DNA of 51,490 nt from Clostridiales bacterium (GCA_019419895.1 JAHZIE010000012.1:1-51490), one strand, 5' to 3'. Positions 1 to 8,500 are shown, counted from the first letter of the stretch. Notes: a model not told the origin generated them from the letters alone. Numbers and translations: made by a program.

Positions 1-38
1 AACCCTCTCTCAGGCGCCCCGTTTTTTGCGGCCTAGTT

Positions 39-67
39 ATAATACCACCTTTCTCTCTCCCTGTCAA
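39..67 (-). promoter_or_regulatory. Promoter reading out of the window to the left
   Basis: On the minus strand there is a TTGACA -35 box (62-67), a 17-base spacer and a TATTAT -10 box (39-44). It points left, so it would drive a gene lying outside the window. It sits beyond the terminator of the ABC operon, so it is a separate transcription unit. Confidence 0.6.
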
Positions 68-130
68 TCCCTTTCTTCCCCTTTTTTCGACTTTTTTTAT
101 TTCCCGGTTATTTTTCAGCAGAGGATATAG

Positions 131-166
131 AAATTGCCGGAGTATAAAAACACCTCCGGCAATTTG
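131..166 (-). terminator. Terminator of the amino-acid ABC operon
   Basis: The arms ATTGCCGGAG and CTCCGGCAAT (133-142 and 154-163) form a 10-bp hairpin just after the stop codon of the ATPase gene. The T-tract on the minus strand is short and interrupted, so the signal is moderate. Confidence 0.65.
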
Positions 167-193
167 TAACATCCTGTGAAATCGCGTCTTTTT

Positions 194-916
194 CTATAGC
201 ACTTTGCTTAAGAAGTCCTTGGCGCGTTCTGTTTTGGGAGCGGCAAAAAATTCCCTCGGCGTATTCTGCTCCAGGATAACACCGCCGTCCATAAACATTA
301 CACGGGTTCCCACCTCGCGGGCAAAGCCCATTTCGTGGGTTACCACCACCATTGTCATCCCCTGCTTGGCCAATTCCTTCATAACATCCAAAACCTCCCC
401 GACCATCTCGGGATCCAGCGCGGAAGTGGGCTCGTCAAAAAGCATGACCTCCGGCTTCATGGCCAGAGCTCTGACAATGGCGATACGCTGCTTCTGCCCA
501 CCGGAAAGCTGGGCGGGAAAAGCGTCGGCTTTTTCAGCCAGCCCAACCCTTTTCAAAAGGGTCATAGCGGTTTCTTCCGCCTCCTGCTTACTCATCAGCT
601 TCAGCTTCACAGGGGCGAGAGTGAGGTTATTTAGAATATTGAGGTTGGGAAAAAGATTAAAATGCTGGAACACCATTCCGACACGCTGGCGCATCTTATT
701 GATATCGACCTTTTTGTCGGTAATGCAGACATCATCAATATAAATGTTGCCCTGGGTGGGAGTTTCCAGAAGATTCAGGCAGCGCAGGAAGGTGCTTTTC
801 CCCGAACCGGAGGGCCCAATGATAACAATTTTTTCCCCTTGGTCAATATGTTCGGTAATCCCGTTGAGCACCTTGAGTTTTCCAAAATCCTTATGCAGAT
901 CTTCTACCCTAATCAT
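194..916 (-). CDS. Amino-acid ABC transporter ATP-binding protein (GlnQ-like)
   Basis: This cytoplasmic ATPase powers import of a polar amino acid. It shows Walker A GPSGSGKS near residue 35, the signature LSGGQKQR, Walker B VMLFDEPTSALDP and the switch histidine in VVTHEMGF. Its 240 residues are the normal length for the PAAT family. It is the last gene of a three-gene operon and overlaps the permease gene upstream by 8 bases, which suggests translational coupling. The family is certain. The transported amino acid cannot be read from this subunit; the GlnQ/ArtP/TcyC-type group is a family inference. Confidence 0.95.
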   Translation of the reverse strand: MIRVEDLHKDFGKLKVLNGITEHIDQGEKIVIIGPSGSGKSTFLRCLNLLETPTQGNIYIDDVCITDKKVDINKMRQRVGMVFQHFNLFPNLNILNNLTLAPVKLKLMSKQEAEETAMTLLKRVGLAEKADAFPAQLSGGQKQRIAIVRALAMKPEVMLFDEPTSALDPEMVGEVLDVMKELAKQGMTMVVVTHEMGFAREVGTRVMFMDGGVILEQNTPREFFAAPKTERAKDFLSKVL

Positions 917-1646
917 TTTTCATCCTCCTCTCCACATATTGGAAGAGTTTCGTCAGGAGCATTGTCATGACAAGATAGATCAAGGCGACGGTGATCAGCG
1001 GCACAAAAGCGTCAAAGGTGCGGCTGCGGATGATATCCCCAGCCTTGGTCAAATCCTCTACCGCGATATAGCCGACGATGGCGGTTTCCTTAATCAGGAC
1101 AACAAATTCATTAACATAGGCGGGAAGGATGTTTTTGACCGCTTGAGGAAGGATAATATGAGTCATCGTCTGATTTTTGGAAAGCCCCAGGGAGCGGCCG
1201 GCCTCCATCTGCCCCTTATCCACCGCCTGGATGCCGGCGCGGATAATTTCCGCCACATAGGCGCCGCTGTTGAGCCCAAAGGCAATGACGGCAACCAGCG
1301 TTTTGTCAATGTTCACCGACCCGAATATTACAAAATAAATGATCAGGAGCTGCGTCACCAAGGGGGTGCCGCGCATTACGGTGATATAGACGGAGGAAAT
1401 TCCCGAGAGCAGCTTATTGGAAGAAATTTTCATCAAAGCTGCAATCACACCCAATACGGTTCCAATAATCACAGCAAAAAAGGTAATTTCCAGGGTAACG
1501 AGCAAACCGTTTAATATAATCATATAACGGTCGGATTCAATTAAATTGAGGTAGATGCTGTCCCACAGCCCGGACGCCCATTCCTGAACGCTTGCCCAGA
1601 GGTCGCCAAAAAAGCTGAGGGGGAGCATCATAGCGCTGCCTGTCAT
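909..1646 (-). CDS. Amino-acid ABC transporter permease (His/Glu/Gln/Arg type)
   Basis: A membrane permease of 245 residues. After a short amphipathic start it has several hydrophobic spans. It carries the family hallmark GTPLVTQLLIIYF and the EAA loop, seen as EAGRSLGLSKNQ, that docks on the ATPase. Its 3' end overlaps the ATPase start. Upstream it is separated from the substrate-binding protein gene by a hairpin with a T-run (1714-1755), so it is probably expressed less than the binding protein. It probably works as a homodimer, because only one permease gene is present (inference). The start has a GGAAGTGA ribosome site. Confidence 0.94.
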   Translation of the reverse strand: MTGSAMMLPLSFFGDLWASVQEWASGLWDSIYLNLIESDRYMIILNGLLVTLEITFFAVIIGTVLGVIAALMKISSNKLLSGISSVYITVMRGTPLVTQLLIIYFVIFGSVNIDKTLVAVIAFGLNSGAYVAEIIRAGIQAVDKGQMEAGRSLGLSKNQTMTHIILPQAVKNILPAYVNEFVVLIKETAIVGYIAVEDLTKAGDIIRSRTFDAFVPLITVALIYLVMTMLLTKLFQYVERRMKND

Positions 1647-1713
1647 TTTACTGTCACTTCCTTACATTGTTATCAATCGCGGGAAAGCCCAAAACGCGGA
1701 AACGCGATTTCGG

Positions 1714-1755
1714 GAGAAAAACAAAACCACCACAGGGAGCGCGAAGGCTCCCTGC
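1714..1755 (-). terminator. Intra-operon hairpin with T-run (partial terminator)
   Basis: On the minus strand, GCAGGGAGC pairs with GCTCCCTGT around a short loop (about 1732-1755). A T-rich tract of the form GGTTTTGTTTTT follows (1714-1730). It lies between the binding-protein gene and the permease gene. Leaky termination here would give more binding protein than transporter core, a common arrangement. Confidence 0.6.
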
Positions 1756-1783
1756 GGCAGAAATGTCATTCTATTGGAGGCTA

Positions 1784-2647
1784 TTATTTCCTGACAATAA
1801 TAACCTGGGAAGCGTTATAGTAGGAGTTGGAGAAGTTGACGCTTTTCGCCCTCTCCGGATCCTCTGTCATGCCAGCCGCGACAAAGTCAACCTTTCCGCT
1901 CTCCAGAGCGCCGATCAGGGAATCAAAGGCCATATCCTCCACCTTGAGGTTTTTGCCCAAATCGGAAGCGATCCACTGGGACAGGTAAATGTCAAATCCT
2001 ACAATTTCATTATTTTCCCCATGATATTCAAAGGGCTCAAACTCCGCGTTGGTGCCCATGACAATCTCGCCTTCTCCCGCCGGGACCTCGGGCAGCTCCA
2101 CAGAAGTATCGCCATCAATAAAGTAAGCGATCATTTTATCGTAAGTACCGTCGTTCATCAGCTTTTCCAGGGTCGCGTTAATGCTGTCCGTCAGTTCCTG
2201 ATTATCTTTGCCAACAGCGATGGCGTACTCTTCTTCTGTCAGGTCAAAGCCCAGAATCTGCAAATCACTGTTCTTATCCACAATCTTCTGGGCGGGCATC
2301 TTATCCACGACTACACAGTCAATCCTACCATTCTTCAAATCCTGCGCGGCGTCAGTCGCCTTGTTGTAACGGGCGATGGTGGCGTCATTGGAAGTATCCG
2401 CCGGAACCTCCAGCTTTTCCTCTCCCGACTCTTCCGCCAGGCGGTTGAACTCCTCAATGCCGGCCTTGGTGAAATGCCTTGTGGTATAGGTGTCTCCTGT
2501 GGTGCCGCTCTGCACGCCGATGGACAATTTCCACAGATCGTCTCCTGATTTAATTTCCACCTGCTCTTTTTTCTGGCTGCAGCCCGCGAACAGGGACACA
2601 GCCATGGCGGCGGCGATAACCGCGCTCAACAATTTCATCTTTTTCAT
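1784..2647 (-). CDS. Amino-acid ABC substrate-binding lipoprotein, circularly permuted SBP_bac_3 fold
   Basis: An exported lipoprotein that captures an amino acid for the ABC transporter encoded downstream. The signal peptide ends in the lipobox LFAGC (lipidated Cys23). The domain order is unusual. Residues about 38-177 match what is normally the second half of the family: IGVQSGTTGDTY, then NGRIDCVVVDKMPA, then LTEEEYAIAVGKDN and a closing helix. After a linker (about 178-194), residues 195-287 match the normal first half: MGTNAEFEPFEY, EIVGFDIYL, SGKVDFVAAGMT and YYNASQVIIVRK, at which point the protein stops. Both ligand-contact positions survive: Arg266, which usually holds the carboxylate, and Asp115, which usually holds the amino group. 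Length and content are complete, so this is not a truncation. The family is sure; the permutation is read by eye against the GlnH order. Confidence 0.9.
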   Translation of the reverse strand: MKKMKLLSAVIAAAMAVSLFAGCSQKKEQVEIKSGDDLWKLSIGVQSGTTGDTYTTRHFTKAGIEEFNRLAEESGEEKLEVPADTSNDATIARYNKATDAAQDLKNGRIDCVVVDKMPAQKIVDKNSDLQILGFDLTEEEYAIAVGKDNQELTDSINATLEKLMNDGTYDKMIAYFIDGDTSVELPEVPAGEGEIVMGTNAEFEPFEYHGENNEIVGFDIYLSQWIASDLGKNLKVEDMAFDSLIGALESGKVDFVAAGMTEDPERAKSVNFSNSYYNASQVIIVRK

Positions 2648-2714
2648 AAACTATCCCTCTTTATCTCCTGTCAATACTTCCCAGCAATAACGCAGGGCTT
2701 TTTGCAATGTAATT

Positions 2715-2743
2715 ACTATATACTAAAGACAGCCAAATTTCAA
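2715..2743 (-). promoter_or_regulatory. Promoter of the amino-acid ABC operon
   Basis: On the minus strand there is a TTGAAA -35 box (2738-2743), a 17-base spacer and a TATAGT -10 box (2715-2720). It lies about 70 bases upstream of the binding-protein start, which has an AGGAG ribosome site. No operator was recognised. Confidence 0.6.
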
Positions 2744-2989
2744 CCATTTCTCTGCAAAAAGGTGCAATAAAATTCATAATTATAAGTTCATATCCTCGTC
2801 ACAAATGGACAAAAATGTATACGCGGATAATTTATACAGTCATTTTATGCATAATTCCCCCCATTATTTTTTCATTCTCAAGGAATATTTCTCTCCTTGG
2901 CCATACGCATAAAGAATAAAGTTGCGTATATTTGTATATTTATAACCCAAATTGCCTTTTCCCTCTTCTGTTTTTCATTAAAGGCTCCA

Positions 2990-3018
2990 TTGAAAGCCGG
3001 GGAAAAAAGTAGTAAAAT
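2990..3018 (+). promoter_or_regulatory. Promoter of the first SGNH hydrolase gene
   Basis: TTGAAA (2990-2995), a 17-base spacer and TAAAAT (3013-3018) form a near-consensus sigma-A promoter. Transcription would begin near 3025. This rules out the longer reading frame starting at 2897 and places translation at 3053 or 3071. Confidence 0.65.
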
Positions 3019-3070
3019 AGAATCAAAAATTTCAAAATTCCATTTGATAATAATGAAAAGAGGGATTTCT

Positions 3071-3982
3071 TTGGCAAAAAAAGCTTTTGACGTATCCTCC
3101 ATTCGGAACATCCTTGTCCTGGGAGACAGCATCTCCCATAACGGAACCTATGTCAACCTTTTGGAGCTGGCTTTTCGCAGGAAGGGAAGGAATATCAGCC
3201 TGATTAATATCGGCTTGTCGGGAGAAACCGCCTCCGGTCTTTCTGAACCCAATCACCCCCTGTGCCTCCGCCCCTGCGTTTATAACCGCGTCCCATCCGC
3301 CATCAGTAAAATTCCCGCCGACACCGTGATCGTTTCCTATGGAATGAACGACGGTATTTACCAGCCCTTCAGCGCTTCTCTCCTGCGCGCCCATCAGTCC
3401 GGCATGGAGCGCCTCCTCCGCCTTTTGGAAGAAAACGGGAAACAGGTCATTGTCCTCACCACCCCATATTTTGACAGCCGCACCGCCGCGGCGCGTGGGA
3501 CAATTTTTAACCCGGACGGCGTCTCGGCTCCTTATTCCTTTATGTCCCCCTACCGCTTTTATGAAAATACCCTCTCCGTATTCGCCGCGTGGGATCTGTC
3601 TCTGGAGGAAAAATTCCCCCATGTGAAGGTAGTCAATATCCATACCGCCCTGAAGAGCTATTACAGGGAAAAAAGAATTGCCAATCCCGGTTTTGTGGAG
3701 GGAGACGGCATTCATCCCGCTCTTGGGGGACACGCCGTTATCGCCGGCGCTATTTTGCAAAGAGTCTGGAGCGAGTCTCTTCCCCAGATTTTGGAGGAAA
3801 CCTATGAAACCTCCCCCGCCGCCAGGCTGACAGCTGAAAAAAACGGGCTTCTTTCCTGCGCTTACCGGGCTTTCTGCGGCTTTCACGCCGACTATATTCA
3901 GGAAAAAGCCCTCCCCCTGGAGGAAGCCAAAGCAAAAGCGGCCGAGCTGGAAAAGGAACTTTCCCTCCTTTCAGTGTCCTAA
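3071..3982 (+). CDS. SGNH/GDSL-family hydrolase
   Basis: Probably a cytoplasmic esterase or lipase-like hydrolase of about 303 residues. It has the catalytic serine block GDSIS near residue 20, an NIGLSGE block, YGMNDG (the GxND oxyanion block) and DGIHPALGGH carrying the catalytic Asp and His. I chose the TTG at 3071 because AGAGGG lies six bases before it. The ATG at 3053 has no ribosome site, and the promoter at 2990-3018 excludes starts further upstream. The substrate is unknown; acetyl-xylan or carbohydrate esterases and acyl hydrolases share this fold. It is transcribed alone, divergently from the ABC operon, and ends at a strong bidirectional terminator. The C-terminal 60 or so residues are helical and charged and carry no motif I recognise. 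Confidence 0.85.
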   Translation: MAKKAFDVSSIRNILVLGDSISHNGTYVNLLELAFRRKGRNISLINIGLSGETASGLSEPNHPLCLRPCVYNRVPSAISKIPADTVIVSYGMNDGIYQPFSASLLRAHQSGMERLLRLLEENGKQVIVLTTPYFDSRTAAARGTIFNPDGVSAPYSFMSPYRFYENTLSVFAAWDLSLEEKFPHVKVVNIHTALKSYYREKRIANPGFVEGDGIHPALGGHAVIAGAILQRVWSESLPQILEETYETSPAARLTAEKNGLLSCAYRAFCGFHADYIQEKALPLEEAKAKAAELEKELSLLSVS

Positions 3983-4105
3983 AATGAATGGTTCCGGTAC
4001 GGTTGCCACAGCCAGGTTTTCCACAGATGTTTTAAAAATTGTGGAATTCCCTTTCTGTAACAGGATGGGGATTTTTCTCATAAAGCGCCCTTTCAGGAAA
4101 CAAAT

Positions 4106-4145
4106 AAAAATAAAGGCCGGGAATATTTCCCGGCCTTTATTTTTA
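4106..4145. terminator. Bidirectional terminator
   Basis: The near-perfect palindrome AAATAAAGGCCGGGAA / TTCCCGGCCTTTATTT has an A-run on one side and a T-run on the other. It can stop the SGNH gene from the left and the NSS-VOC transcript from the right. Confidence 0.88.
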
Positions 4146-4167
4146 ATCCTCTCATTTTCCCCGGCGG

Positions 4168-4533
4168 TCACCTGTCAAGAATTTCAATCCAGTATCCATC
4201 AGGATCGGAGATGAAATAGAGATCCATCTCCTTGTTTTCAAAACAGATACATCCCATTCTTTCGTGAAGGGCATGGGCCGCCTTTTTATCCTCCACCCGC
4301 ACCGCGAGATGAATCTCATTGTCTCCCAAATCATAGGGCTCTTTTCTGTCTCTCAGCCAGGTCAGCTCCAGCTGGTACCCAGTTTCCCCATCGCCCAAAA
4401 AGACAATGATAAACGAGCCGTCGGGGGACGCAACCCTGCGCGCCTCTTCAAAACCAAGGGCCTCGCGATAAAATTGCAGGCTTTTGTCCAAATCAAACAC
4501 ATTAAAATTGGTGTGAAGAAATTTCGCCTTCAT
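4168..4533 (-). CDS. VOC-family protein (glyoxalase I-like)
   Basis: A 121-residue single-module metalloprotein of the vicinal oxygen chelate fold. The expected four metal ligands are visible: His7 in the first strand, Glu56 in YQLELT, His75 in EIHLAV and Glu117 in YWIEIL. It resembles bacterial lactoylglutathione lyases in length and in the C-terminal DPDGYWIEIL motif. In Firmicutes, which often lack glutathione, the true substrate may be another thiol adduct. The gene begins 15 bases after the NSS transporter gene and probably shares its transcript. Confidence 0.85.
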   Translation of the reverse strand: MKAKFLHTNFNVFDLDKSLQFYREALGFEEARRVASPDGSFIIVFLGDGETGYQLELTWLRDRKEPYDLGDNEIHLAVRVEDKKAAHALHERMGCICFENKEMDLYFISDPDGYWIEILDR

Positions 4534-4548
4534 CTTTTCCCATCCCTT

Positions 4549-5934
4549 TCACGCAAACTTCTCAATATAGCCCTGAACAAAGACAACCAGCGCCAAAAGG
4601 GGGATCCCAAAGGTGATATAAAGCCTCAGCCACTTTCCTTTTGGAAAACGCAGCCCCTTGCCGCAGTTGGCCTCTTCCACCATATTCTCATACCCCCAGC
4701 CGCATTTCCAGGTGCAGAAAAATAAAAATATCATGGAACCCAGGGGCAAAAGATTATTGCTGACCAGGAAATCCTCCAAATCCAGAATGGCGCTGCCCGG
4801 TCCCAGCGGCTGGATTCCGCTGAGCAGGCTGTAGCCCAGGGCGCAGGGCACCGACAGAATCAGAATGGCCGCAAGATTGATCCCCACACTTTTTTTCCTT
4901 TTCCATCCGAAGAGATCGATGCCGAAGGAAACGATGTTCTCAAAGACGGCGATAATGGTGGAAAGGGCGGCAAAGCACATAAATACAAAAAAGAGCGCCC
5001 CCCAGACCCGCCCGCCCGGCATGGAGTTGAAAATATTGGGAAGGGTGACAAAAACGAGACTGGGACCGCTGTCGGCCGCGACGCCAAAGCTGGCGCAGGC
5101 GGGAAAAATGATCAGCCCCGCCATGATCGCCACCACCGTGTCCAACAGGGTTACACTAACCGCCTCTCCCGCCAGCCTCTGCTCCTTTCCGAGATAACTG
5201 CCGAAAATGGCCATGCTGCCGATTCCAAGGCTCAGGGTAAAAAACGCCTGGCCCATGGCGTCGCTGATTACCTTCCAGATACCGATTTTCCTGACGCTTT
5301 CCAGGTTAGGCATGAGAAAAAAGGAAACGCCCTCCCCGGCGTTGGGCAGAGTAACCGAGCGAACCACAAGGATGATCATAATCACAAACAGGCTTGACAT
5401 CATCACCTTTGTGATTTTCTCAACCCCCCTCTGCAGCCCCATGGCACAGACGCCAAAGCCCAGCAGGGTCGCCACGGCCATAAATACAACCGCCCCCACC
5501 GGGTCCTGCTGGACGCTGGAAAAAATTTCCTTGACCTGCTGGGGCGTGGTATTTTCAAACGACCCCCGCACCATCAAAATCAAATATTGAATCATCCATC
5601 CCGCAATGACGGTATAAAACATCATCAGGATATAATTGCCCACCATGGCGAAATAGCTGAACCAATGCCATTTTGTCCCCTTGGGCTCCAACACGCGGAA
5701 AGCCTTGGCCACGCTCTTTTGGCTGGCCCGGCCTACGGAAAATTCCATCACCATCACCGGAAGCCCAAAAATCACCAGGAAAAACAGATAAATAATCAAA
5801 AACAGCGCGCCGCCGTTTTCCCCGGTAATGTAGGGAAACCTCCACACGTTGCCCAGTCCCACGGCGCACCCGACTGAGAGCAGAATAAATCCCAGCCGGG
5901 AGGACAGCTTTTCCCTTGCCTGTTCCATCCTCAT
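4549..5934 (-). CDS. Sodium-dependent transporter of the NSS (SNF) family
   Basis: A multipass membrane symporter of 461 residues with the LeuT-type fold, using sodium to import a small amino acid or amine. The N-terminal signature is clear: SRLGFILLSVGCAVGLGNVW followed by RFPY and an ENGGALF turn. This unwound first helix forms the sodium and substrate sites. About eleven or twelve hydrophobic spans follow, and the protein ends in a hydrophobic helix, as in the short bacterial members. The VOC gene follows after 15 bases. The substrate cannot be told from sequence; related bacterial proteins carry tryptophan, tyrosine, leucine or alanine. Confidence 0.93.
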   Translation of the reverse strand: MRMEQAREKLSSRLGFILLSVGCAVGLGNVWRFPYITGENGGALFLIIYLFFLVIFGLPVMVMEFSVGRASQKSVAKAFRVLEPKGTKWHWFSYFAMVGNYILMMFYTVIAGWMIQYLILMVRGSFENTTPQQVKEIFSSVQQDPVGAVVFMAVATLLGFGVCAMGLQRGVEKITKVMMSSLFVIMIILVVRSVTLPNAGEGVSFFLMPNLESVRKIGIWKVISDAMGQAFFTLSLGIGSMAIFGSYLGKEQRLAGEAVSVTLLDTVVAIMAGLIIFPACASFGVAADSGPSLVFVTLPNIFNSMPGGRVWGALFFVFMCFAALSTIIAVFENIVSFGIDLFGWKRKKSVGINLAAILILSVPCALGYSLLSGIQPLGPGSAILDLEDFLVSNNLLPLGSMIFLFFCTWKCGWGYENMVEEANCGKGLRFPKGKWLRLYITFGIPLLALVVFVQGYIEKFA

Positions 5935-6048
5935 TCAACCCTTTCTTTTGTTCTATCCCTTCTTTTGATACATGGGCGCGGCGGATGGTAGAGCAGATGT
6001 TTCCTGCCCGTCACCCTCCCCAGGCCGGACGCCGCCGGCCCTTTTTCT

Positions 6049-6576
6049 TCAGCCCTCTCCCCCGGAGCTCCGTTCCGTTTTCTCCGGCTCCTCCGCTTCC
6101 GGGCACAGCCTTACGCCATCCCTTTCCACCAGCGTCAGGGCCCTGGAAAAATCCAGTCCCAGCGCCGTGCCCTCGGGATATAAATCCGAAAGGGGGACCA
6201 GCACAAACCCCCGTTCCAGCATACGGGGATGGGGGAGGGTCAGCTCCCCGTCGCCGGAAGCTTCCCCCTCGTACAGCAGCAGATCGATATCCAAAACCCG
6301 CGCGCCCTTCTCAACCAGACGCACCCTTCCCATGGCAGCTTCAATGCCCAGGCAGGCGCCCAGCAGGGCGCGGGGAGACAGGTCCGTCTCAATCTCCGCG
6401 CAGCAGTTAAGATAATCCGGCTGGGCGTCAAACACCTGGAAAGGGGCTGTTTCATAACAGCGGGACACCCTTGACACTTTCGTTTTTGGAAGCCGTCCCA
6501 GGGCGTCCAGGGCGGCGCTCAGGTTTTCCTTCCGGTTTCCAAGGTTTCCCCCCAGTCCCAAAACCGCCTTTTTCAT
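6049..6576 (-). CDS. folK: 6-hydroxymethyl-7,8-dihydropterin pyrophosphokinase (HPPK)
   Basis: Transfers pyrophosphate from ATP to 6-hydroxymethyl-dihydropterin, the step before dihydropteroate synthase. It begins with LGLGGNLGNR, as in all HPPKs, and carries the hallmark RVLDIDLLLY and LTLPHPRMLERGFVLVPL motifs that bind magnesium-ATP and the pterin. At 175 residues it is slightly longer than the E. coli enzyme, with a charged C-terminal tail. It is the last gene of the folE-folP-folB-folK operon and its start overlaps the end of folB by 4 bases (ATGA), indicating translational coupling. Confidence 0.95.
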   Translation of the reverse strand: MKKAVLGLGGNLGNRKENLSAALDALGRLPKTKVSRVSRCYETAPFQVFDAQPDYLNCCAEIETDLSPRALLGACLGIEAAMGRVRLVEKGARVLDIDLLLYEGEASGDGELTLPHPRMLERGFVLVPLSDLYPEGTALGLDFSRALTLVERDGVRLCPEAEEPEKTERSSGGEG

Positions 6577-6956
6577 CCCTGTTCCTCCTCTGTCCTTTCC
6601 CTCTCCCGGTAAATTTCCACGGCCACATAGGAAAAGTCCGCCGCCACCGGCGCCCGGGGCTTTTTCAGCAGGATATTCACCCCCTGGAGGGAGGGAAATT
6701 CTCCCAGGAGCTCCTCGGCCACACGCTGGGCCGCCCTTTCCAGAAGATTGAAATTCTCCCCTTCCATCACCCGGAGCACCGCTTTGGACACGGTGGAATA
6801 ATTCAGGGTATCCTCAACGTTATCCGTCGCGCAGGGCCTGGACAAATCGGCATACAGGGTAATATCCAGCTCAAAGGGCTGCCCTTTTCTTTTTTCATAG
6901 TCATTAACCCCGTGATAACCGTACAGCCGCAGCCCGCGGATATGTATTTTATCCAT
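6573..6956 (-). CDS. folB: Dihydroneopterin aldolase
   Basis: Cleaves dihydroneopterin to 6-hydroxymethyl-dihydropterin and glycolaldehyde in folate synthesis. The 127-residue protein opens with IHIRGLRLYGYHGV, the conserved start of the family, and the glutamate expected in the pterin pocket lies in the second half. It sits 3 bases after folP and overlaps folK. Since the two enzymes act consecutively and are coupled, a physical handover of product is plausible (inference). Confidence 0.95.
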   Translation of the reverse strand: MDKIHIRGLRLYGYHGVNDYEKRKGQPFELDITLYADLSRPCATDNVEDTLNYSTVSKAVLRVMEGENFNLLERAAQRVAEELLGEFPSLQGVNILLKKPRAPVAADFSYVAVEIYRERERTEEEQG

Positions 6957-6959
6957 TTG

Positions 6960-7790
6960 TCATTCCTCCTTGGCGGCGCCATATAAAATGGCGTCGGCGA
7001 CCCTGGCAGCCCGCACCGATTCCGGCACGTCGTGGACACGGATGATGTGCGCCCCGCCGGCGATGGCCAGCGTATGGGCCGCCAACGTGCCCGACAGCCG
7101 CTCTGACGGGATTTCCTGGCTGCAGATCCGGCCGATAAACCGCTTTCTGGACGCTCCCACAAGCATGGCGCACCCTGGAACCTCCATTTTTTTCAGATCC
7201 CGCAGCGCCTCCAGATTCTCCTCGAATTCCTTTCCAAAACCGATGCCGGGATCCAGGCAGATTCTTTCTTTCCCAATGCCGGCCTCTTCCGCCAAACGGA
7301 TCCTTTCCTCAAAAAAGGCGCGGATATCCGCCGCCACCCCGTGGGGATATCCCGGATCATGGTGCATGATAACGCATCCGCACCCCGTCCCGGCGATGGC
7401 CTCCGCCATGCCTGGCATATCCAGCCCGCGGATATCGTTGATGATATCCGCCCCCAGCGCGGCGGCCTTCACGGCCACCTGGGGATAAAAGGTATCCACC
7501 GACAGGGGAATCCGCAGCCTGCCCCGCAGGGCTTCCAGCACAGGGGCCAGCCTGTCCCATTCCACTTCCCACGCGACTGGCTCGAATCCCGGCCGGGTGG
7601 ACTGCGCCCCCACATCCAGGATTTCCGCCCCCTGCTCCTCCATCTCCAGGGCATGGGCAACCGCTTTTTCCGGCTCCAGCCATTTTCCCCCATCGGAAAA
7701 GGAATCGGGCGTCACGTTTAATATCCCCATCACATAGGTGTGGGTTCCAAAGGGAAGGCGGTGCTTCCCCGCCTGAAAAATACCTGTCAT
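6960..7790 (-). CDS. folP: Dihydropteroate synthase
   Basis: Joins 6-hydroxymethyl-dihydropterin pyrophosphate to p-aminobenzoate; this is the sulfonamide target. The TIM-barrel motifs are all present: MGILNVTPDSFSDGG, SVDTF, IINDIRG, LDPGIGFGK, GASRKRFIG and IRVHDV. I place the start at the ATG at 7790 (MTGIFQAG), about 276 residues, because GGAGA lies a few bases upstream. The longer open frame to 7982 would overlap the folE gene and has an unlikely arginine-rich composition. It lies between folE and folB, all in one direction. Confidence 0.95.
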   Translation of the reverse strand: MTGIFQAGKHRLPFGTHTYVMGILNVTPDSFSDGGKWLEPEKAVAHALEMEEQGAEILDVGAQSTRPGFEPVAWEVEWDRLAPVLEALRGRLRIPLSVDTFYPQVAVKAAALGADIINDIRGLDMPGMAEAIAGTGCGCVIMHHDPGYPHGVAADIRAFFEERIRLAEEAGIGKERICLDPGIGFGKEFEENLEALRDLKKMEVPGCAMLVGASRKRFIGRICSQEIPSERLSGTLAAHTLAIAGGAHIIRVHDVPESVRAARVADAILYGAAKEE

Positions 7791-7852
7791 TTTTTTCTCC
7801 TTTTCTTTTTCGTTTTCCAATTTCACACTTTTACATTCATCTGTGAAAAATG

Positions 7853-8425
7853 TTATCCCTGGCTGCCGGTCAGCAGGGCCATTACCTCGGCGCGGCTCTT
7901 GGCGTCGGTGCGCATAATTCCCCGCAGGGCGGAGGTCTGCGTCTTGGCCCCGGCCGCCCGGGCGCCCCGCATGGTCATGCACAAATGCTCCGCCTGAATC
8001 AGGACGGCCACTCCATAGGGCTCCAAATGCTCATACAAAAAATCCGCTATCTGGGAGGTCAGGCGCTCCTGCACCTGTGGACGTCGGGCAAAGCAGTCGA
8101 CAATCCTGGCGAACTTGGAAAGGCCGATAATCCGGCCGTTCTTCGGGATGTAGGCAATGTGCGCCTTTCCCACAAAGGGCAGGAGATGGTGTTCGCACAC
8201 AGAATATAGGGGGATATCCCTGACAATGACCAGCTCATTATTCTGCTCCTGCTCATTAAAAATCTTAAGGTATTTTTCCGGGTTCTCATGGAGCCCGGAA
8301 AAGATCTCTCCATACATTCTGGCAACCCGCTGGGGCGTTTCCCTAAGTCCTTCCCGCCGCGCGTCCTCCCCAATGGCGGCGAGCAGCTCCCGGACCGCCG
8401 CTTCTATCCTTTTCTGATCTACCAT
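7853..8425 (-). CDS. folE: GTP cyclohydrolase I
   Basis: Converts GTP to dihydroneopterin triphosphate, the committed step of folate synthesis. The zinc-site motif SVCEHHLLPF and the following GLSKFARIVDCFARRPQVQE are diagnostic, as is LCMTMRGA near the end. I use the ATG at 8425 (MVDQKRIE, 190 residues) because GGAGGAA lies the right distance upstream; the ATG at 8440 would have that ribosome site inside the coding sequence. It is the first gene of the folate operon. The 75-base gap upstream shows no folate riboswitch that I can recognise. Confidence 0.95.
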   Translation of the reverse strand: MVDQKRIEAAVRELLAAIGEDARREGLRETPQRVARMYGEIFSGLHENPEKYLKIFNEQEQNNELVIVRDIPLYSVCEHHLLPFVGKAHIAYIPKNGRIIGLSKFARIVDCFARRPQVQERLTSQIADFLYEHLEPYGVAVLIQAEHLCMTMRGARAAGAKTQTSALRGIMRTDAKSRAEVMALLTGSQG

Positions 8426-8500
8426 AATAATTCCTCCCAAACCGCGGAGCGGACGCCGTCAGGCCCTTTGCCCCGGCATCCGCCGGCGGCTTCGGCTCCC

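Noticed and set aside
2897..3070. Upstream extension of the first SGNH hydrolase frame with a hydrophobic start
   Set aside because: A near-consensus promoter at 2990-3018 lies inside it, and the only good ribosome site is just before 3071. The apparent signal peptide is not translated.
7791..7982. N-terminal extension of folP
   Set aside because: It overlaps folE and is rich in arginine and proline; a proper ribosome site stands before the ATG at 7790.
8426..8500. Folate riboswitch before folE
   Set aside because: The 75-base gap is GC-rich and too short. No conserved tetrahydrofolate riboswitch sequence could be recognised.
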